Of a DNA stretch of 47,825 bases, positions 14,606 through 22,236 are shown one piece after another. The translations under genes and the position numbers were made by a program. The notes beneath the pieces were generated by a model. It was not told the DNA's origin, did not search any database, and was given only the letters and a program-made list of their open reading frames with translations. This stretch comes from Streptomyces sp. WAC06614 (GTDB taxonomy: Bacteria; Actinomycetota; Actinomycetes; Streptomycetales; Streptomycetaceae): assembly GCF_003949795.1 (NCBI RefSeq), contig NZ_RPRY01000017.1, positions 1 to 47,825 on the forward strand, written 5' to 3'. The number at the start of each line of letters is the position of its first letter. Positions within the stretch are counted from its first letter, which is position 1.

Positions 14606-15439
14606 GTGATCGACACCGTGACGACCGGCATCGCGGAGGGTGAGGAACGCATCCGTCTGGAGGTGGAGGACGGTATCGCGGTCCTCACCCTGTGCCGCCC
14701 GGCCACGCTCAACGGCTGGAGCTGGGAGTCCAGCCGCCAGCTCGGCCTGCTCGCCGACCGCATCCGCTTCGACGAGACCGTACGGGCCGTCCTGCTGCGC
14801 GCCGAGGGGCGGGCCTTCTGCGCGGGCATCGACGTCACCGCCCCCGGCGGGGCGATCACCGGGGACACGCCCGCCCGGCGCACCCGCAACTACTACGAGG
14901 GCATCCGCTGGGTGCACGAGCGGTTCGCGGTCCTCTCCCGGCTCCCGCAGCCGGTGATCGCCGCGGTGCAGGGCCACTGCCTCGGCTTCGGCTTCGAGCT
15001 GGCGCTGATGGCCGACATCCGGATCGCCGCGCAGGACGCCGTCTTCGCCCTGCCCGAGGCCCGGCTCGGCGTGGCCGTGGACGCCGGCGGCGATCTGCGG
15101 ATCGCCCGCGAGGCGGGCGCCGGCTGGGCCAAGCTGCTGGCGCTGACCGGCCGCCGGATCGACGCGGCCACGGCCGAACGCCTGCACCTCGTCCACCAGG
15201 TGGTCGCCCCGGACGCCCTCGACGGCACGGCCCGGGACCTGGCGGCGGAGATCGCCGCCAACGCCCCGCTGGCCGTCCAGGGCATCAAACGCGCGGTGGA
15301 CGCGTACGCGGACGCCGCCCTGCCCGCGGCCCTGGACCGGGTGGCCCTGACCGCGGCCCTGACCCTGACCTCGCAGGACTGCCGGGAGGGCTACGCGGCG
15401 CAGGCGGCCCGCCGCCCGCCCCGGTTCACGGGGGACTGA
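14606..15439 (+). CDS. Enoyl-CoA hydratase/isomerase (crotonase) family protein
   Basis: 277-residue crotonase-fold protein. 'AVLLRAEGRAFCAGIDVTAPGG' provides the first oxyanion-hole strand, and 'PQPVIAAVQGHCLGFGFELALMADIRIAA' the second, with 'ALPEARLGVAVDAGGDLRIAREAG' following. The position usually holding the first catalytic Glu of true hydratases ('GFELALMADIR') fits, and the second region reads 'LPEARLGV', so hydratase or isomerase activity is plausible. The GTG start is preceded by GGGGAGGGG. It overlaps the convergent dienoyl-CoA-reductase-like gene by 14 bases. Beta-oxidation is the probable pathway. Confidence 0.88.
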   Translation: MIDTVTTGIAEGEERIRLEVEDGIAVLTLCRPATLNGWSWESSRQLGLLADRIRFDETVRAVLLRAEGRAFCAGIDVTAPGGAITGDTPARRTRNYYEGIRWVHERFAVLSRLPQPVIAAVQGHCLGFGFELALMADIRIAAQDAVFALPEARLGVAVDAGGDLRIAREAGAGWAKLLALTGRRIDAATAERLHLVHQVVAPDALDGTARDLAAEIAANAPLAVQGIKRAVDAYADAALPAALDRVALTAALTLTSQDCREGYAAQAARRPPRFTGD

Positions 15440-16379
15440 CGAACGGTCCGCGCCCGAGCTGCTCGCGCACCGGGACCACCGGCGGGTTCACCAGCGCCCG
15501 CCGCTGCCAGTTCGCCCCGTCCACCACCAGGGTGTGCCCGGTGATGAACCGGGCGTAGGGGGAGGCCAGGAAGGTCGCCGCCCAGCCCAGTTCGCGGGGC
15601 AGCCCGACCCGCAGCGCCGGCTGCCGGTCCGCGAGGCCCGCGGCCTCGGGCGCCGCCCGGTCCAGGCCGCCGCGGATGTCCCCGGTCATGTCGGCGTGCG
15701 GGAACAGCCCCGGTACCAGCCCGTTGACCTGGATGCCGTACGGGCCCCACTCCACGGCCAGGGTCTCCACCAGGTTCTTCACCCCGGCCTTGGCGGCGGC
15801 GCTGTGGGCGAAGCCGGGGCCGCCCGTCCAGGCGTAGGAGGCGCCCACGCAGAGGATCGAGCCGGGGGTGCCGTCGGCCAGACGGCGGCGGGCGAACTCG
15901 CGCGTCATGAACCAGGTCCCGGTCAGCGTGGTGTCGAGCACGGCGCGCCAGGCGCGGGGGGAGAGGTCCTCGGCGGGGCAGGGGAAGTTGGCCGCCGCGT
16001 TGTTGACCAGCACGTCCGGCAGGCCCAGCGCGCTCTGCGCGGCCTCGAAGACCTCCGTCACCCGCTCCGGATCGCGGATGTCGCAGACCGCGGACGCCAC
16101 CCGGCCCGCGCCCGGGACGGCCTTCAGCTCCCGCACCGCGTCGTCCAGCCGGTCGGCCCGCCGTCCCGCGACCAGCACGTCCGCCCCGACCCGGGCGAAC
16201 TCCACGGCCATGGCCCGGCCGAGCCCGCTGCCGCCCCCGGTCACCAGAACCACCCGCCCCCGGTACGTGTCCGGGGGCAGGGCGGCGGCCCCGAGCGGCG
16301 GCGGCGCGGGCAGTCCGGCCGGCGTGGGCAGTCCGGTCGGCGCGGCGGGTCCGGACCGGGCGTTCTCCAGGTCGTCCAT
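15426..16379 (-). CDS. SDR oxidoreductase resembling 2,4-dienoyl-CoA reductase
   Basis: 317 residues. The N-terminal 38 residues are a Pro/Ala/Gly-rich extension, followed by the NADP-binding TGGGSGLG motif (47-54), 'VLVNNAAANF' and 'LAVEWGPYGIQVNGLVPG'. The catalytic YxxxK of classical SDRs reads 'GFAHSAAAKAGV', with His in place of Tyr while Lys is kept. That pattern, and the 'VEWGPYGIQVN' block, match peroxisomal-type 2,4-dienoyl-CoA reductases (DECR2/SPS19), which help degrade polyunsaturated fatty acids. It faces an enoyl-CoA hydratase gene, supporting a fatty-acid role. ATG 16379 is chosen over the upstream in-frame codons because it follows the short intergenic gap. Confidence 0.82.
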   Translation of the reverse strand: MDDLENARSGPAAPTGLPTPAGLPAPPPLGAAALPPDTYRGRVVLVTGGGSGLGRAMAVEFARVGADVLVAGRRADRLDDAVRELKAVPGAGRVASAVCDIRDPERVTEVFEAAQSALGLPDVLVNNAAANFPCPAEDLSPRAWRAVLDTTLTGTWFMTREFARRRLADGTPGSILCVGASYAWTGGPGFAHSAAAKAGVKNLVETLAVEWGPYGIQVNGLVPGLFPHADMTGDIRGGLDRAAPEAAGLADRQPALRVGLPRELGWAATFLASPYARFITGHTLVVDGANWQRRALVNPPVVPVREQLGRGPFVSPP

Positions 16380-16424
16380 GGAGCATCGATAGCGCACGGG
16401 CCCTCGGACCACCAGACCTACGGG

Positions 16425-17597
16425 TCAGCGCTTCGGCAGGAACGCCTGCTTGCTCGCGCACGTCCAGATCACCGGCGTGACCCGCAGCGTGGAGTTGTCC
16501 ACCATCTCGCCGCCCACCCGGTCGTCGTCGGAGACGGCGTGGGCCCAGCTGCGCCAGTCCGTGCCGGGGCGGGGCAGCGCCAGGAGCGGGCCGCTGCCCG
16601 GCCAGTACAGGGCCTGGGCGTAGTTCTCGTAGCCGTCGACGAACGTGTTCGCCGTACCGACCGTGACGTTGGTGCTGGGGCTGATCGCCTCCAGCTGCGC
16701 CTGCTCCTGGCCGGTCAGCCGTCCCGGGTCGGCGGGCAGCGCGTCGTACGGCTGCTTCCACACGGCCGGGGTGCGCCGCTGGAGGTCGCGGTAGCTCTCC
16801 TTCTCGTAGCCGACGACCCGGCCGCGGTTGTCGATTCCGCCGGCCACGGTCTGCACCGTGCGGTCGTCGGTGGTCCACACCGGCAGGCCGGCGGGAGGGT
16901 AGCCGCCGGCCGGCCAGACCACCGGGTAGCGGGTGCGGTGCAGTTCGTCCGTCTCCGGGTCCACGTACGAGAGGTACGCGGTGCCGAGGACGTCACCGCG
17001 CCGGTTGATGCCGCTGACCGAGACGATCTCCGTGCCGGGACGGGCGTCGGCCGGCAGCGGGAACGTACGCGCCGACGGGACGCCGTCGACCCACTGCCGG
17101 ACCGTGCCGCGGTCGAGCGCGACGACCTGGCCGGCGTCGTTCACGTACGCCGCCCCCGTCCCGGTGGCGGACGCGTCGGTGAGCAGCCGGGCCTCGGCGT
17201 CCCCGAGCCGGTAGCTGAACACGGCGTACGCCCGGTCGGAGGTCCGCTGGACCGTGCCGACCATCAGGCCCTTGGCGTTGACGCCGGTGACCTCGCCGTC
17301 GCGGAAGCCCTCCGGCAGCGGTACGGCGTGCACCGCGCCCCCGGTCCAGTACGCGGGCCGGCCGACGCTGGACCCGGCGGCCAGGTCCCCCGGCCCGAAC
17401 GCCTTCACCGAGCCCGGGGTCAGGCCGTTGGCGTCGGCCGGCAGGGCCGGCAGGGTCCGGATCTCCGGCCGGCACTCCGCCGGGGTACCGGCGGTGGCCG
17501 CCCCCGCGGGGCCGGCGGCCGCGAGCAGGCCGGCCAGGGCGGCGGTCGCGGCGGTGGCGGCGAGCACGGTGGTGCTCCTGTGCAGGGTGGTGCGCAT
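16425..17597 (-). CDS. Secreted HAF-repeat-like protein of unknown function
   Basis: 390 residues with a Sec signal peptide (1 to about 34, ending 'AGAATAG'). The mature part holds repeated units of the type 'VTGVNAKGLMVGTVQ', 'AYVNDAGQVVALDRG', 'VSGINRRGDVLGTAY' and 'AGGIDNRGRVVGYEK', spaced roughly 50-60 residues. This resembles HAF-type repeats (I/V-N-x-x-G-x-V-V-G) predicted to form a beta-propeller. One Cys near each end could form a disulfide. No catalytic motif is visible. ATG 17597 starts the signal peptide; longer frames run into the promoter region. The role is unknown, presumably extracellular. Confidence 0.75.
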   Translation of the reverse strand: MRTTLHRSTTVLAATAATAALAGLLAAAGPAGAATAGTPAECRPEIRTLPALPADANGLTPGSVKAFGPGDLAAGSSVGRPAYWTGGAVHAVPLPEGFRDGEVTGVNAKGLMVGTVQRTSDRAYAVFSYRLGDAEARLLTDASATGTGAAYVNDAGQVVALDRGTVRQWVDGVPSARTFPLPADARPGTEIVSVSGINRRGDVLGTAYLSYVDPETDELHRTRYPVVWPAGGYPPAGLPVWTTDDRTVQTVAGGIDNRGRVVGYEKESYRDLQRRTPAVWKQPYDALPADPGRLTGQEQAQLEAISPSTNVTVGTANTFVDGYENYAQALYWPGSGPLLALPRPGTDWRSWAHAVSDDDRVGGEMVDNSTLRVTPVIWTCASKQAFLPKR

Positions 17598-17732
17598 GTG
17601 GTGGTTCCCCCCAGGTGATGTGTGCGGTGCAGCCACATCCTGCACGACATCCGGGCGGATCGACCCGGAATGGTGCATACCGGTTTTCGATCAAGGGCTG
17701 ACGGAAGGTCTCCGCCTGGTTCCCAGAGGGGC

Positions 17733-17750
17733 AAGCGACCGCTTAGTATG
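17733..17750 (+). promoter_or_regulatory. Palindromic operator AAGCG-AC-CGCTT with adjoining -10 box
   Basis: A perfect 12-bp palindrome (17733-17744) abutting TAGTAT (17745-17750), a plausible -10 box for the quinone oxidoreductase/acyl-CoA dehydrogenase operon that starts 40 bases later. A dimeric repressor, most likely TetR-type given the gene functions, could block the promoter here. The regulator gene is not in the immediate vicinity. Confidence 0.55.
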
Positions 17751-17789
17751 CGGCCGAGCGTGAACCCTCGACGGCGGCTGGAGGCCCCG

Positions 17790-18779
17790 ATGCAGGCATG
17801 GCGAGTCCACACCCACGGCGAACCCCGGGAGGCCATGCGCCTCGACGAGGTCCCCGAACCCCGGCCGGGGGAGGGCGAGGTGAAGCTGCGGGTGCTCGCC
17901 GCGAACGTCAACTTCCCCGACGCCCTGCTCTGCCGCGGCCAGTACCAGATCCGGCCGCCGCTGCCCTTCACCCCCGGCGTCGAGATCTGCGGCGAGACCG
18001 AGGACGGCCGCCGCGTCATCGCCAACCCCGCCCTGCCGCACGGCGGCTTCGCCGAGTACGTCACCGCGCCCGCGGCCGCCCTGCTCCCGGCCCCGGACGC
18101 CCTCGACGACGCCGAGGCCGCCGCCCTCCACATCGGCTACCAGACCGGCTGGTTCGGCCTGCACCGCCGCGCCCGCCTCCAGGCCGGCGAGACCCTGCTG
18201 GTGCACGCCGCCGCGGGCGGCGTCGGCAGCGCCGCCGTCCAGCTCGGCAAGGCCGCCGGAGCCACCGTCGTCGGGGTCGTCGGCGGCAAGGCCAAGGCGC
18301 GCACCGCCGAGGAGCTGGGCTGCGACCTCGTCGTGGACCGCCGCTCCGAGGACGTCGTGGCCCGGGTCAAGGAGTTCACCGGCGGCCGCGGCGCCGACGT
18401 GGTCTACGACCCGGTCGGCGGGGACGCCTACGCCGCCTCCGCCAAGTGCGTGGCCTTCGAGGGCCGGATCGTCGTCGTCGGCTTCGCCGGCGGCACCGTT
18501 CCCACGCCGGCCCTCAACCACGCCCTGGTCAAGAACTACGCGATCCTCGGCCTGCACTGGGGCCTGTACGCCACCAAGGACCCCGCCTCCGTCCTCGCCT
18601 GCCACACCGAACTGACCCGGCTCGCCACCGAGGGCGCGATCAAGCCCCTGGTCAGCGAACGCGTCCCGCTCGCCGGGGCGGCCGACGCCGTCCAGCGCGT
18701 GGCCGACGGCACCACCACCGGCCGCGTGGTCGTCGTACCGGGCGCGGCGGCCGGCGCGCCCGAGGAGGAGACCCGATGA
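17790..18779 (+). CDS. NADPH:quinone oxidoreductase-like, zinc-independent MDR protein
   Basis: 329-residue medium-chain dehydrogenase without the zinc-binding Cys/His set. 'ANVNFPDALLCRGQYQIRPPLPFTPGVEICG' is typical of quinone oxidoreductase/crotonyl-CoA reductase relatives, and 'HAAAGGVGSAAVQLGKAAGATVVG' is the NADP-binding motif. ATG 17790 has GGAGG at a good spacing; an earlier in-frame ATG at 17747 has no ribosome site. The stop overlaps the next start as ATGA, so it is translationally coupled to two acyl-CoA dehydrogenases. That context suggests it reduces an enoyl-CoA or recycles an acyl intermediate rather than acting on quinones. Confidence 0.87.
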   Translation: MQAWRVHTHGEPREAMRLDEVPEPRPGEGEVKLRVLAANVNFPDALLCRGQYQIRPPLPFTPGVEICGETEDGRRVIANPALPHGGFAEYVTAPAAALLPAPDALDDAEAAALHIGYQTGWFGLHRRARLQAGETLLVHAAAGGVGSAAVQLGKAAGATVVGVVGGKAKARTAEELGCDLVVDRRSEDVVARVKEFTGGRGADVVYDPVGGDAYAASAKCVAFEGRIVVVGFAGGTVPTPALNHALVKNYAILGLHWGLYATKDPASVLACHTELTRLATEGAIKPLVSERVPLAGAADAVQRVADGTTTGRVVVVPGAAAGAPEEETR

Positions 18780-19969
18780 GCACGCCACCCACCGCCGAGG
18801 ACCTGCGGGCCCGCACCCGGGCCCTGCTCGCCGCCCACCCGCCCGCCACCACCCCGCGGGCCGCGTTCCTGGCCGCCCGTTTCGACGCCGGACTCGCCTG
18901 GGTGCACTACCCCGAGGGCCTGGGCGGACTCGGCGCCCCGCGCACCCTCCAGGCCGTCGTGGACGCCGAACTGGAGGCGGCCGGCGCCCCCGACAACGAC
19001 CCCCGTCGGATCGGCATCGGCCTGGGCATGGCCGCCCCGACGATCCTCGCGTACGGCACCCGGGAGCAGAAGAGCCGGTTCCTGCGGCCGCTGTGGCTGG
19101 GGGAGGAGGTCTGGTGCCAGCTCTTCAGCGAGCCCGGCGCCGGCTCCGACCTCGCCGCGCTCGGCACCCGCGCGGTCCGCGACGCCGACGGGGACTGGAC
19201 CGTCACCGGCCAGAAGGTGTGGACCTCCAGCGCGCACACCGCCCGCTGGGCCATCCTCATCGCCCGCACCGACCCGGACCTGCCCAAGCACCGGGGCATC
19301 ACCTACTTCCTGTGCGACATGACCGACCCCGGCGTCGAGGTCCGGCCGCTGCGCCAGCTCACCGGCGAGGCCGAGTTCAACGAGGTCTTCCTCACCGGCG
19401 TCCGCATCCCCGACGCGCACCGGCTGGGCGAGGTCGGCCAGGGCTGGGAGGTCGCCCGGACCACCCTGATGAACGAGCGCGTGTCCATCGGCGGCATGCG
19501 GCTGCCCCGCGAGGGCGGCATGATCGGGCCGGTCGCCGCCGCCTGGCGGGCCCGGCCGGAGCTGCGCACGCACGACCTGCACCAGCGGCTGCTCACCCTG
19601 TGGGTGGAGGCCGAGGTCGCCCGGCTCACCGCCGACCGGCTGCGCCAGCAGCTCGCCGCCGGACAGCCCGGCCCCGAGGGCTCGGGGATGAAGCTCTCCT
19701 TCGCCCGGCTGAACCAGGAGATCAGCGCCCTGGAGGTGGAACTCCTGGCGGAGGACGGCCTGCTCTACGAGGACTGGACCATGCGCCGGCCCGAACTGGT
19801 CGACTTCACCGGCCGTGACGCCGGCTACCGCTACCTGCGCGCCAAGGGCAACTCCATCGAGGGCGGCACCAGCGAGGTGCTGCTGAACATCGTGGCGGAG
19901 CGGGTGCTCGGCCTGCCGGCCGAACCGCGCGACGACAAGGACCTCGCCTGGAAGGACCTGGCCCGATGA
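18776..19969 (+). CDS. Acyl-CoA dehydrogenase, large subunit candidate with catalytic Glu
   Basis: 397 residues. 'WCQLFSEPGAGSDLAAL' is the central FAD/substrate signature, 'WTVTGQKVWTSSAHTARWAILIARTD' the beta-domain, and the C-terminal 'NSIEGGTSEVLLNIVAERVLGLP' places a Glu where medium-chain enzymes have the catalytic base. It lacks the Arg-x-Gln-Phe motif that normally contacts FAD of the partner. The following gene has that motif but lacks the Glu, so the two probably form a mixed enzyme like the mycobacterial steroid ChsE/FadE heterotetramers. It overlaps its neighbours on both sides by ATGA. Confidence 0.9.
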   Translation: MSTPPTAEDLRARTRALLAAHPPATTPRAAFLAARFDAGLAWVHYPEGLGGLGAPRTLQAVVDAELEAAGAPDNDPRRIGIGLGMAAPTILAYGTREQKSRFLRPLWLGEEVWCQLFSEPGAGSDLAALGTRAVRDADGDWTVTGQKVWTSSAHTARWAILIARTDPDLPKHRGITYFLCDMTDPGVEVRPLRQLTGEAEFNEVFLTGVRIPDAHRLGEVGQGWEVARTTLMNERVSIGGMRLPREGGMIGPVAAAWRARPELRTHDLHQRLLTLWVEAEVARLTADRLRQQLAAGQPGPEGSGMKLSFARLNQEISALEVELLAEDGLLYEDWTMRRPELVDFTGRDAGYRYLRAKGNSIEGGTSEVLLNIVAERVLGLPAEPRDDKDLAWKDLAR

Positions 19970-21069
19970 CCGATCTGCTCTACACCGACACGGAGGACGA
20001 ACTCCGCGCCGCCGTACGGTCGCTGCTCGGCGACCGGCTCGACCCGGCGGCCTCCCTCGCCCGGGCCGAGGCAGGACGGCCGCACGACCCCGCGCTGTGG
20101 CGGACCCTGGCCCGGGACATCGGCGCGGCAGGGCTGCTGGTCCCGGTGAAACTGGGCGGGCAGGGCGCGAGCCACCGCGAGGCCGCGGTGGTCCTGGAGG
20201 AACTGGGCCGGACCGTGGCCCCGCTGCCGTACCTGACCAGCGCGGTCCTCGCCACCGAGGCCCTGCTCGGCTGCCCGGGCCCGGCGGCCGAGGCGCTGCT
20301 GGGACCGCTGGCCGCCGGGGAGAGCCTCTGCGTCCTGGCCCTGCCGCTGACCGCCGCACCGGGGGCGCTGCCGGCCGTGGCCGTACGGGACGGGGGCGGG
20401 GGCCGGCTCACCGGCACGGTCGCGGCGGTGGCCGACGCGACCGCCGCCGACACCCTGCTGGTCCACGCCGACACCGGCCTGTACGCGGTCCCGGCCGCGC
20501 AGGCCCGGCTGACCCCGCAGGTCCCGCTGGACCTGACCCGCCCGCTGGCCCGCGTACGGCTCGACGACGCCCCGGGGCAGCGCCTGGCCGGTCCGGCCGG
20601 GGCGGAGGCGGCCCTGCAGGGAGCCCTCCGGGCCGGCGCCGGGCTGCTGGCCTCGGAGCAGGTGGGCCTGGCCGAGTGGTGCTTGACCGGGACGGTCGCC
20701 CACCTGAAGACCCGGCACCAGTTCAACCGCCCCCTGGGCTCCTTCCAGGCCCTCAAGCACCGCCTCGCCCGGCTCTGGCTCGACGTGGCCTCGGCCCGCG
20801 CGGCGGCCCGGGCCGCCGCCGACGCCCTGGCCACGGCCGCGGCGGACGCACCCCTGCTGGTGTCCGTGGCCCAGGCGTACTGCTCGGGCGTCGCCGTCCG
20901 CGCCGCCGAGGAGTGCGTCCAGCTGCACGGCGGGATCGGCATGACCTGGGAGCACCCGGCCCACGTCTACCTGAAGCGGGCCAAGGCCGCCTCCCTGACC
21001 CTGGGCACCGCCGCCCACCACCGCACCCTCCTGGCCACCCAGGCCGACCTCCCGGCCCCACCGGCTTGA
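19966..21069 (+). CDS. Acyl-CoA dehydrogenase-like partner subunit without catalytic Glu
   Basis: 367 residues. The C-terminal alpha domain is well conserved: 'HLKTRHQFNRPLGSFQALKHRLA' has the FAD-contacting Arg and Gln, and 'CVQLHGGIGMTWEHPAHVYLKRAK' the GGxG motif. The region aligned to the catalytic base reads 'ASLTLGTAAHH', with Leu in place of Glu. The beta-sheet domain is short and Ala-rich and lacks the usual 'TEPxAGSD' block, which the upstream gene has. Complementary loss argues for an obligate heteromer. It is followed directly by a strong hairpin, so the three-gene operon probably ends here. Confidence 0.88.
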   Translation: MTDLLYTDTEDELRAAVRSLLGDRLDPAASLARAEAGRPHDPALWRTLARDIGAAGLLVPVKLGGQGASHREAAVVLEELGRTVAPLPYLTSAVLATEALLGCPGPAAEALLGPLAAGESLCVLALPLTAAPGALPAVAVRDGGGGRLTGTVAAVADATAADTLLVHADTGLYAVPAAQARLTPQVPLDLTRPLARVRLDDAPGQRLAGPAGAEAALQGALRAGAGLLASEQVGLAEWCLTGTVAHLKTRHQFNRPLGSFQALKHRLARLWLDVASARAAARAAADALATAAADAPLLVSVAQAYCSGVAVRAAEECVQLHGGIGMTWEHPAHVYLKRAKAASLTLGTAAHHRTLLATQADLPAPPA

Positions 21070-21089
21070 CCCGGCCCCCCGGGGCCGGG
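21070..21089 (+). terminator. Hairpin immediately after the acyl-CoA dehydrogenase operon
   Basis: CCCGGCCCC and GGGGCCGGG arms are separated by two bases, beginning at the base after the stop codon. It continues into the 17-base tandem repeat, which can form further GC hairpins. Confidence 0.5.
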
Positions 21090-21097
21090 CTCGGCCC

Positions 21098-21165
21098 GGC
21101 CCCGGGCGGCGCTCGGCCCCGGGCGGCGCTCGGCCCCGGGCGGCGCTCGGCCCCGGGCGGCGCTC
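21098..21165. repeat. 17-bp tandem repeat, four perfect copies
   Basis: The unit ggccccgggcggcgctc repeats four times without mismatch, followed by a degenerate fifth (to about 21183). Each unit contains the palindrome GGCCCCGGGC-type core. It fills the gap between the acyl-CoA dehydrogenase operon and the GNAT gene, ending about 50 bases before that gene's -10 box. Probably a minisatellite formed by slippage. Confidence 0.9.
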
Positions 21166-21234
21166 GGCCCCGGGCGCCCACTCGGCCCCGGAGGCCGACC
21201 CGCCCCCGGCGCAGGAGCGCCGGCGCGGGCTCCC

Positions 21235-21240
21235 TACCCT
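21235..21240 (+). promoter_or_regulatory. -10 box TACCCT of a probable leaderless transcript
   Basis: A TANNNT hexamer ends seven bases before ATG 21248, and no ribosome site is present. Confidence 0.45.
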
Positions 21241-21247
21241 GAACGCC

Positions 21248-21799
21248 ATGACCACCTCCCCGGCCGCCCCGGTCACCACCGTCACCCGGCTCACCGCCGA
21301 CGCCCTGCGCACGAGCCGCGCCGAACTCGCCGCGCTGCTCGTGGACATCGTCGCGGCCGGCGCCTCCCTCGGCTTCCTCGCCGGCCTCACCCACCAGGAG
21401 GCCGCCGACTGGTGGGACTCCCTGCTGCCCGGCGTCGAGGACGGCACCCTCGCCCTCTGGGTCTCCCGCACCGACGGCCGCCTCGACGGCACCGTCGGCT
21501 GGTGCCGCGAGACCAAGCCCAACGGCCGCCACCGCGCCGAGCTGCGCAAGCTGATGGTGCACCCGGAGGCCCGCGGCCGCGGCACCGCGCGGGCCCTGCT
21601 CGCCGAGGCGGAGGCGGCCGCCGCCGCGGCCGGTGTGGTGCTGCTGTTCCTCGACACCGAGACCGGCAGCGGCGCCGAGCACCTCTACCGCTCCGCCGGC
21701 TGGACCGAGGCCGGGACCATCCCCGACTACGCCACCGACCCCGCGGGCCGGCTCCGTCCCACCACCCTCTTCCACAAGCATCCCCAGCGGCCGAGGTGA
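21248..21799 (+). CDS. GNAT family N-acetyltransferase
   Basis: 183 residues. The acetyl-CoA pyrophosphate-binding motif is 'ELRKLMVHPEARGRGTARALLAEAE', preceded by the beta-strand 'LDGTVGWCRETK' and followed by 'VLLFLDTETGSGAEHLYRSAGWTEAG'. The enzyme transfers acetyl from acetyl-CoA to an amine; the substrate cannot be read from sequence. It appears monocistronic with a leaderless promoter, and a tyrosinase cassette follows 62 bases later. Confidence 0.9.
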   Translation: MTTSPAAPVTTVTRLTADALRTSRAELAALLVDIVAAGASLGFLAGLTHQEAADWWDSLLPGVEDGTLALWVSRTDGRLDGTVGWCRETKPNGRHRAELRKLMVHPEARGRGTARALLAEAEAAAAAAGVVLLFLDTETGSGAEHLYRSAGWTEAGTIPDYATDPAGRLRPTTLFHKHPQRPR

Positions 21800-21861
21800 C
21801 CTCGTCGGCGGCGCGGCGTTAGTCCCCGTAGCCCACCGTTCCGCCGAGCCAGGGAGTCCGC

Positions 21862-22224
21862 ATGGACGCAGTCCTCGTCCCGCCCACCCGCCGCACGGTG
21901 CTGCGCACGGCCTTCACCGCGGCCGTCCTCGCCGGTACGGCCGCCGCCCTGGCCCCGGTGCTGCGCGCCCGCCGGCCCCGGCCGGTCACCGCCCCCGCGC
22001 CGCTCGCCGAGGAGACGTACCGCGGCCGGCACATCGCCGTGCGCCGCTCCCAGGTGTGGATCGACGGCCGGCCGCTGCACGTCATGCGCCGGGCCGACGG
22101 CAGCTACCTCAGCGGGATCAACCACTTCGAGTCCTTCGCCACGCCCCTGGACCTCGCCCGCGCCGCCGTCGACGAGCTGGGCACCGCCCAGCTGGCCCTG
22201 GCCGCCGCGCCCCACCACGGCTGA
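21862..22224 (+). CDS. melD1: Tyrosinase copper chaperone, MelD1/MelC1 type
   Basis: 120 residues. 'RRTVLRTAFTAAVLAGTAAAL' is a twin-arginine-type signal; the conserved body 'YRGRHIAVRRSQVWIDGRPLHVMRRADGSYLSGINHFESF' matches the caddie protein that loads copper into tyrosinase and carries it through the Tat pathway. The His and Met of 'PLHVMRRADG' are candidate copper contacts. It lacks the His-rich insert seen in the second copy at 40476. It precedes its tyrosinase by 12 bases, as in all known cassettes. Assigned to the melD branch because its partner is the divergent tyrosinase. Confidence 0.85.
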   Translation: MDAVLVPPTRRTVLRTAFTAAVLAGTAAALAPVLRARRPRPVTAPAPLAEETYRGRHIAVRRSQVWIDGRPLHVMRRADGSYLSGINHFESFATPLDLARAAVDELGTAQLALAAAPHHG

Positions 22225-22236
22225 GCGGAGGAGCCC

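Noticed and set aside
21098..21183. CRISPR-like array
   Set aside because: The 17-bp units are directly adjacent with no spacers and no cas genes nearby; it is a simple tandem repeat.
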